From: Fluviicoccus keumensis
Lineage (GTDB): Bacteria > Pseudomonadota > Gammaproteobacteria > Pseudomonadales > Moraxellaceae
Length of the DNA: 64,000 nt
Direction: 5' to 3'
Assembly: GCF_004217445.1 (NCBI RefSeq)
Contig: NZ_SHKX01000012.1
Span: 496,001-560,000 of the forward strand
Shown here one piece after another: positions 60,881 through 64,000 of the stretch. How positions within the stretch are numbered: position 1 is the stretch's first letter; the number at the start of each line of letters is the position of its first letter. Made by a program: the position numbers and the translations under genes. Under the pieces are notes generated by a model that was not told where the DNA came from, did no database searches, and saw only the letters and a program-made list of their open reading frames with translations.

Positions 60881-63700
60881 ATGAGTACTCCCACCCCTGC
60901 TATTGGCCAGCGCTGGCTATCGGACGCCGAAACGGAATTGGGTCTGGGCATGGTTATCGAAGTCAATCCCCGCACCGTCACCATCCTCTTCCCCAAGAGT
61001 GAGGAAACCCGGGTCTACGCCCGGCAGAACGCGCCGTTGTCGCGCATCCGCTTCAACGAAGGCGATGCCATCCAGGATACCGACGGCAAGCACTGGACCG
61101 TTTCCACCGTGCACGAGCGCCAGTTTGTGCTGCGTTATGACGTGATGGATGAAAATGGCGAAACCGCGACGCTGGCGGAAACGAAGCTGTCGCCGAACAT
61201 CCAGCTGTCGCGGCCGTCCGAGCGCCTGCTGGCCTGCCAGCTGGACAACAACGAATGGTATGAACTGCGTGTGATGGCCCTGCGCGCCCGCGAAAAGCTG
61301 GCCCGCAGCCCGGTGGCCGGTCTGGTCGGCCCGCGCGTCGGCCTTATTCCGCACCAGTTCTACATTGCCCACGAAGTGGCGCAGCGCATGGCCCCGCGCG
61401 TGCTGCTGGCTGATGAAGTCGGCCTGGGCAAGACCATCGAGGCCGGCCTGATCATCCACCAGCAACTGCTGACCGGACGCGCCCAGCGAGTGCTGGTGCT
61501 GGTGCCGGACAGCCTGCAATACCAGTGGCTGGTCGAAATGCGCCGCCGCTTCAACATCGACTTCTCGCTGTTCGACCTGACGCGCACCGCCGCCATCCGC
61601 GAACACGACGAAGACCAGAATCCGTTCAGCACCGAGCAATGCGTGCTGTGCAGCATCGACCTGCTGATTGACCACCCCGACCTGACCGAAGACGCCTTGG
61701 GCGCGAAGTGGGACCTGCTGGTGGTGGACGAAGCGCACCATCTGGCTTGGGATGAAGAAGCGCCCAGCGAGGCTTACCAGCTGGTGGACCGCCTGGCGCA
61801 ACAGACTCCCGGCGTGCTGCTGCTGACCGCCACCCCGGAACAACTGGGCGTGGCCAGTCATTATGCCCGCCTGAAACTGCTGGACCCGGCGCGTTTCCCC
61901 AGCCTGGAACAGTTCCTGGAGGAAGAAGAAGCCTTCCTGCCGGTCGCCGATGCCGCCCGCAAGCTCGCCGCAGGCAGTGTCGACGACGACACGCTGTCCA
62001 TCCTCCGCGATTTCCTGGGCACCGTGCCGGACATCAATACCGACGAAGGCCGTCAGGACGCGCTGCGCCAGCTGCTGGATCGTCACGGCACCGGCCGCGT
62101 GCTGTTCCGCAACACCCGCGACGCCATTCGCGGCTTCCCCGAACGGGAATGCCTGCCCGTGCCGCTGACTCCGCCCGCCAACTGGCCGATGTCCGGCCCG
62201 GTGCGCTTCCAGCTGTGGCCGGAAGTGCAGGCCGAAGACGACGCCTGGGTGGACACCGACCCGCGCGTGCCCTGGCTGATCAAGCTGCTGAAGCAACTCA
62301 AGCAGCAGAAAGTGCTGCTGATCTGCCGCACCGCCCCGGTGGCGCTGGCGCTGGAAGAACTGCTGCGTCTGAAGGAAGGCATCCGCACCACGCTGTTCAC
62401 CGAGCACATGAGCCTGCTGGAACGCGACCGCGCCGCCGCCTACTTCGCCGAAGCCGACTACGGCGCGCAAATCCTGCTTTGCTCCGAAATCGGCTCCGAA
62501 GGCCGCAACTTCCAGTTCGCACACCACCTGGTGCTGTTCGACCTGCCCGCCAACCCGGACATCCTGGAACAGCGCATCGGCCGCCTCGACCGTATCGGCC
62601 AGACCGACACCATCCACATTCACGTGCCGTACATGGCCGGCACCGCGCAGGAGCGGCTGTTCCGCTGGCATCACGAAGCGCTGAACGCCATCGGCCGCAT
62701 CTCGCCGACCGCGCAGGTGGTGCACCAATACCATCAGGGCCCGCTGAAGGACTTGCTGCAAGCCCCCACGGAAAATGCCGACGCCTTCGAAGCGCTGATT
62801 GCCGAAGCCGTCGCCGACCGCGAACAGCTGGAAGCGGAAATGCAGTCCGGCCGCGACTACCTGCTGGAGTTGAATTCCTGCCGCCCGGAAGGCGCGCTGA
62901 AACTGGTGGAAACCGTCGCCGACCAGGACGACGACCTGATGCTGGAAGACTTCATGGGCCGCGTCTGGTCCGCCTTCGGCCTGGAGCATGACGATCAGGG
63001 CGACGGCAGCCACATCCTGCATCCCGGCGACCACATGCTGGTCGAAGCCTTCCCCTGCCTCGACGCCGACGGCATGTCGGTCACACTCGACCGCGTGCAG
63101 GCGCTCAGCCGCGAAGAACTGCAGTTCCTGACCTGGGAACACCCGATGACGTTGGGCGTCCTCGACCTGATGACCCGCCAGCCCTTCGGTAACGCCAACG
63201 TCGCGCTGATCCGCAACAAGGGCATCAAACCCGGCACCCTGCTGGTGGAAGCCTGGTATCGGCTGGAAGTGGTGGCCCCGCGCTACCTGAACCTGCCCGC
63301 CACCCTGCCGCAACTGGTGATCCGCGTGTTGCTGGACGGCGAAGGCCGCGACCTCAGCGCCCGCGTCAACCACGACACCCTGAACAAGCAGATCCTGGTG
63401 CTGGAACGCTCCACCGCCCGTCAGGTGGTGAAGATGCAGGACGAAATCATCGCCCTGCGCGCGCGCCAGGCGGAAAAACTGGCCAACGAACAGTTACCCG
63501 CCCTGCAACAACAGGCCCGCGACACCTTCACCCGCACCCTGCAACAGGAAATCGACCGCCTGAAAGCCCTGCAAGCCATCAACCCCGCCGTACGTCCCCA
63601 GGAAATCGCCGCACTGGAGCACCACCTGGAACAAGGCCTGAAACACCTGCAGCACCTGCACCTGGTCAGCGATACGCTACGCGTGATTGTAGCCGGCTAA
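60881..63700 (+). CDS. rapA: RNA polymerase-associated ATPase RapA
   Basis: 939 residues. Swi2/Snf2-type ATPase that recycles RNA polymerase after termination. N-terminal Tudor-like domains (about 1-105), Walker A region LLADEVGLGKTIEAGLI (GLGKT 181-185), DEAH box at 283-286, helicase C domain with LLCSEIGSEGRNFQFAHHLVLFDLP...QRIGRLDRIGQ, and the long RapA-specific C-terminal part with coiled-coil end. Domain order and length are canonical. No clear terminator follows. Confidence 0.95.
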   Translation: MSTPTPAIGQRWLSDAETELGLGMVIEVNPRTVTILFPKSEETRVYARQNAPLSRIRFNEGDAIQDTDGKHWTVSTVHERQFVLRYDVMDENGETATLAETKLSPNIQLSRPSERLLACQLDNNEWYELRVMALRAREKLARSPVAGLVGPRVGLIPHQFYIAHEVAQRMAPRVLLADEVGLGKTIEAGLIIHQQLLTGRAQRVLVLVPDSLQYQWLVEMRRRFNIDFSLFDLTRTAAIREHDEDQNPFSTEQCVLCSIDLLIDHPDLTEDALGAKWDLLVVDEAHHLAWDEEAPSEAYQLVDRLAQQTPGVLLLTATPEQLGVASHYARLKLLDPARFPSLEQFLEEEEAFLPVADAARKLAAGSVDDDTLSILRDFLGTVPDINTDEGRQDALRQLLDRHGTGRVLFRNTRDAIRGFPERECLPVPLTPPANWPMSGPVRFQLWPEVQAEDDAWVDTDPRVPWLIKLLKQLKQQKVLLICRTAPVALALEELLRLKEGIRTTLFTEHMSLLERDRAAAYFAEADYGAQILLCSEIGSEGRNFQFAHHLVLFDLPANPDILEQRIGRLDRIGQTDTIHIHVPYMAGTAQERLFRWHHEALNAIGRISPTAQVVHQYHQGPLKDLLQAPTENADAFEALIAEAVADREQLEAEMQSGRDYLLELNSCRPEGALKLVETVADQDDDLMLEDFMGRVWSAFGLEHDDQGDGSHILHPGDHMLVEAFPCLDADGMSVTLDRVQALSREELQFLTWEHPMTLGVLDLMTRQPFGNANVALIRNKGIKPGTLLVEAWYRLEVVAPRYLNLPATLPQLVIRVLLDGEGRDLSARVNHDTLNKQILVLERSTARQVVKMQDEIIALRARQAEKLANEQLPALQQQARDTFTRTLQQEIDRLKALQAINPAVRPQEIAALEHHLEQGLKHLQHLHLVSDTLRVIVAG

Positions 63701-64000
63701 CACCAACCCGCATGGATTCAAGCACCCCGAGCGCAAGGAACGCGCTCACCCCACCAAACCCACACACCTCTGCACCACCAACCCGCCGTCCGCAGCCAAC
63801 TGTCCGAGCCACAAGCTCACCAACGAAGCCTTCAAATCGCCTCCTCCCAACAGCGAACTGCCGGCCCGCGAGTTTTGGCGAAGGACACGGTTTTTGCCTT
63901 CTTTTTGCCAAGACAAAAAGAAGGGCCCGCGGCAGGCGGATGCCCTAATACCATTCCAAAGCTAAAAACAACAACCCAACACCACCAAACATTACATCAC
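63701..64000. other. Intergenic tail with no supported gene
   Basis: This final 300-base stretch holds no gene that I can support. From 63712 to about 63860 the plus strand is C/A-rich and almost free of runs of G, with CCA/ACC repeats. An inverted repeat (63898-63925) follows, and the last 50 bases are A/C-rich. A short open frame here (63712-63948) has no protein-like sequence. Confidence 0.6.
63898..63925. repeat. Inverted repeat with T/A-rich stem
   Basis: CCTTCTTTTTG (63898-63908) pairs with CAAAAAGAAGG (63915-63925) around CCAAGA. Similar CTTTTTG...CAAAAAG hairpins next to GGGCCCGCGG sequence are known to recur in proteobacterial intergenic DNA, so it may be an interspersed repeat or terminator-like element. 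Confidence 0.6.

Noticed and set aside
60917..63373. 818-codon open frame on the minus strand opposite rapA
   Set aside because: It mirrors the strong codon bias of rapA, has Gln/Val/His-rich low-complexity sequence and no family motif; rapA is certain.
63712..63948. Small open frame after rapA
   Set aside because: Ser/Pro/Thr/Arg-rich, no start signal, runs through an inverted repeat.

Overview
The window is a compact stretch of a betaproteobacterial chromosome, probably Neisseriales or a close relative. This placement is an inference from the type of malate dehydrogenase, the minCDE, rapA, selO and purM-purN-DUF3108 neighbourhoods and the GC-rich codon usage. Almost everything is ordinary chromosomal coding DNA with gaps well under 300 bases. 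I saw no rRNA, tRNA, CRISPR array, insertion sequence or prophage. The only visibly foreign-looking patch is an AT-rich island at about 38.1-39.7 kb.

Layout. 0-8 kb: leucyl-transferase bpt, an MgtC/DUF4010 membrane protein, a CaiB/BaiF racemase-like enzyme, a PlsC-type acyltransferase, a large DUF349 coiled-coil protein and a membrane protein with a channel-like N-terminus. 8.2-10.2 kb: minC-minD-minE with a candidate promoter and a strong terminator. 10.2-16 kb: a PA4642-family protein, a TetR regulator divergent from a DUF2804 gene across a perfect palindrome, a periplasmic single-cysteine peroxiredoxin, a DUF4282 protein, a beta-lactamase-fold serine hydrolase and an acyl-CoA desaturase. 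16-29 kb: housekeeping (selO, queD-like, mdh, fumarase, yihY-like, wrbA-like, purM-purN-DUF3108, a perM-like transporter, a MerR regulator).

29.3-34.2 kb: a three-gene secretion/surface operon of two large CSLREA-domain proteins with GlyGly-CTERM-like tails and a DUF2057 protein. The first CSLREA domain is split by an ~80-residue coiled coil. 34.2-38.1 kb: dcd, mrp/apbC and metG. 38.1-39.7 kb: the AT-rich island with two tandem paralogues of unknown function, including a duplicated leader, and a two-TM protein on the other strand. 39.7-46.7 kb: thioesterase, DUF4334, TetR, DUF1615 lipoprotein, UvrD-like helicase, YceK-like lipoprotein and a class D beta-lactamase.

46.7-57.7 kb: an acetate/short-chain acid module. 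It holds a DcaP-like porin divergent from an acetyl/propionyl-CoA synthetase, a NarL-type response regulator (CrbR-like) in an operon with tag, and a hybrid kinase built as SSS transporter + STAC + PAS + kinase + receiver (CrbS-like). A crotonase/hydrolase pair and a Crp/Fnr regulator lie in the same region. The porin-synthetase intergenic region carries three copies of a TCGACC/GGTCGA core that could be the regulator's sites. 57.6-63.7 kb: alpha/beta hydrolase, an outer-membrane barrel protein, tcdA, an RluA-type pseudouridine synthase and rapA. The last 300 bases hold no gene that I can support.
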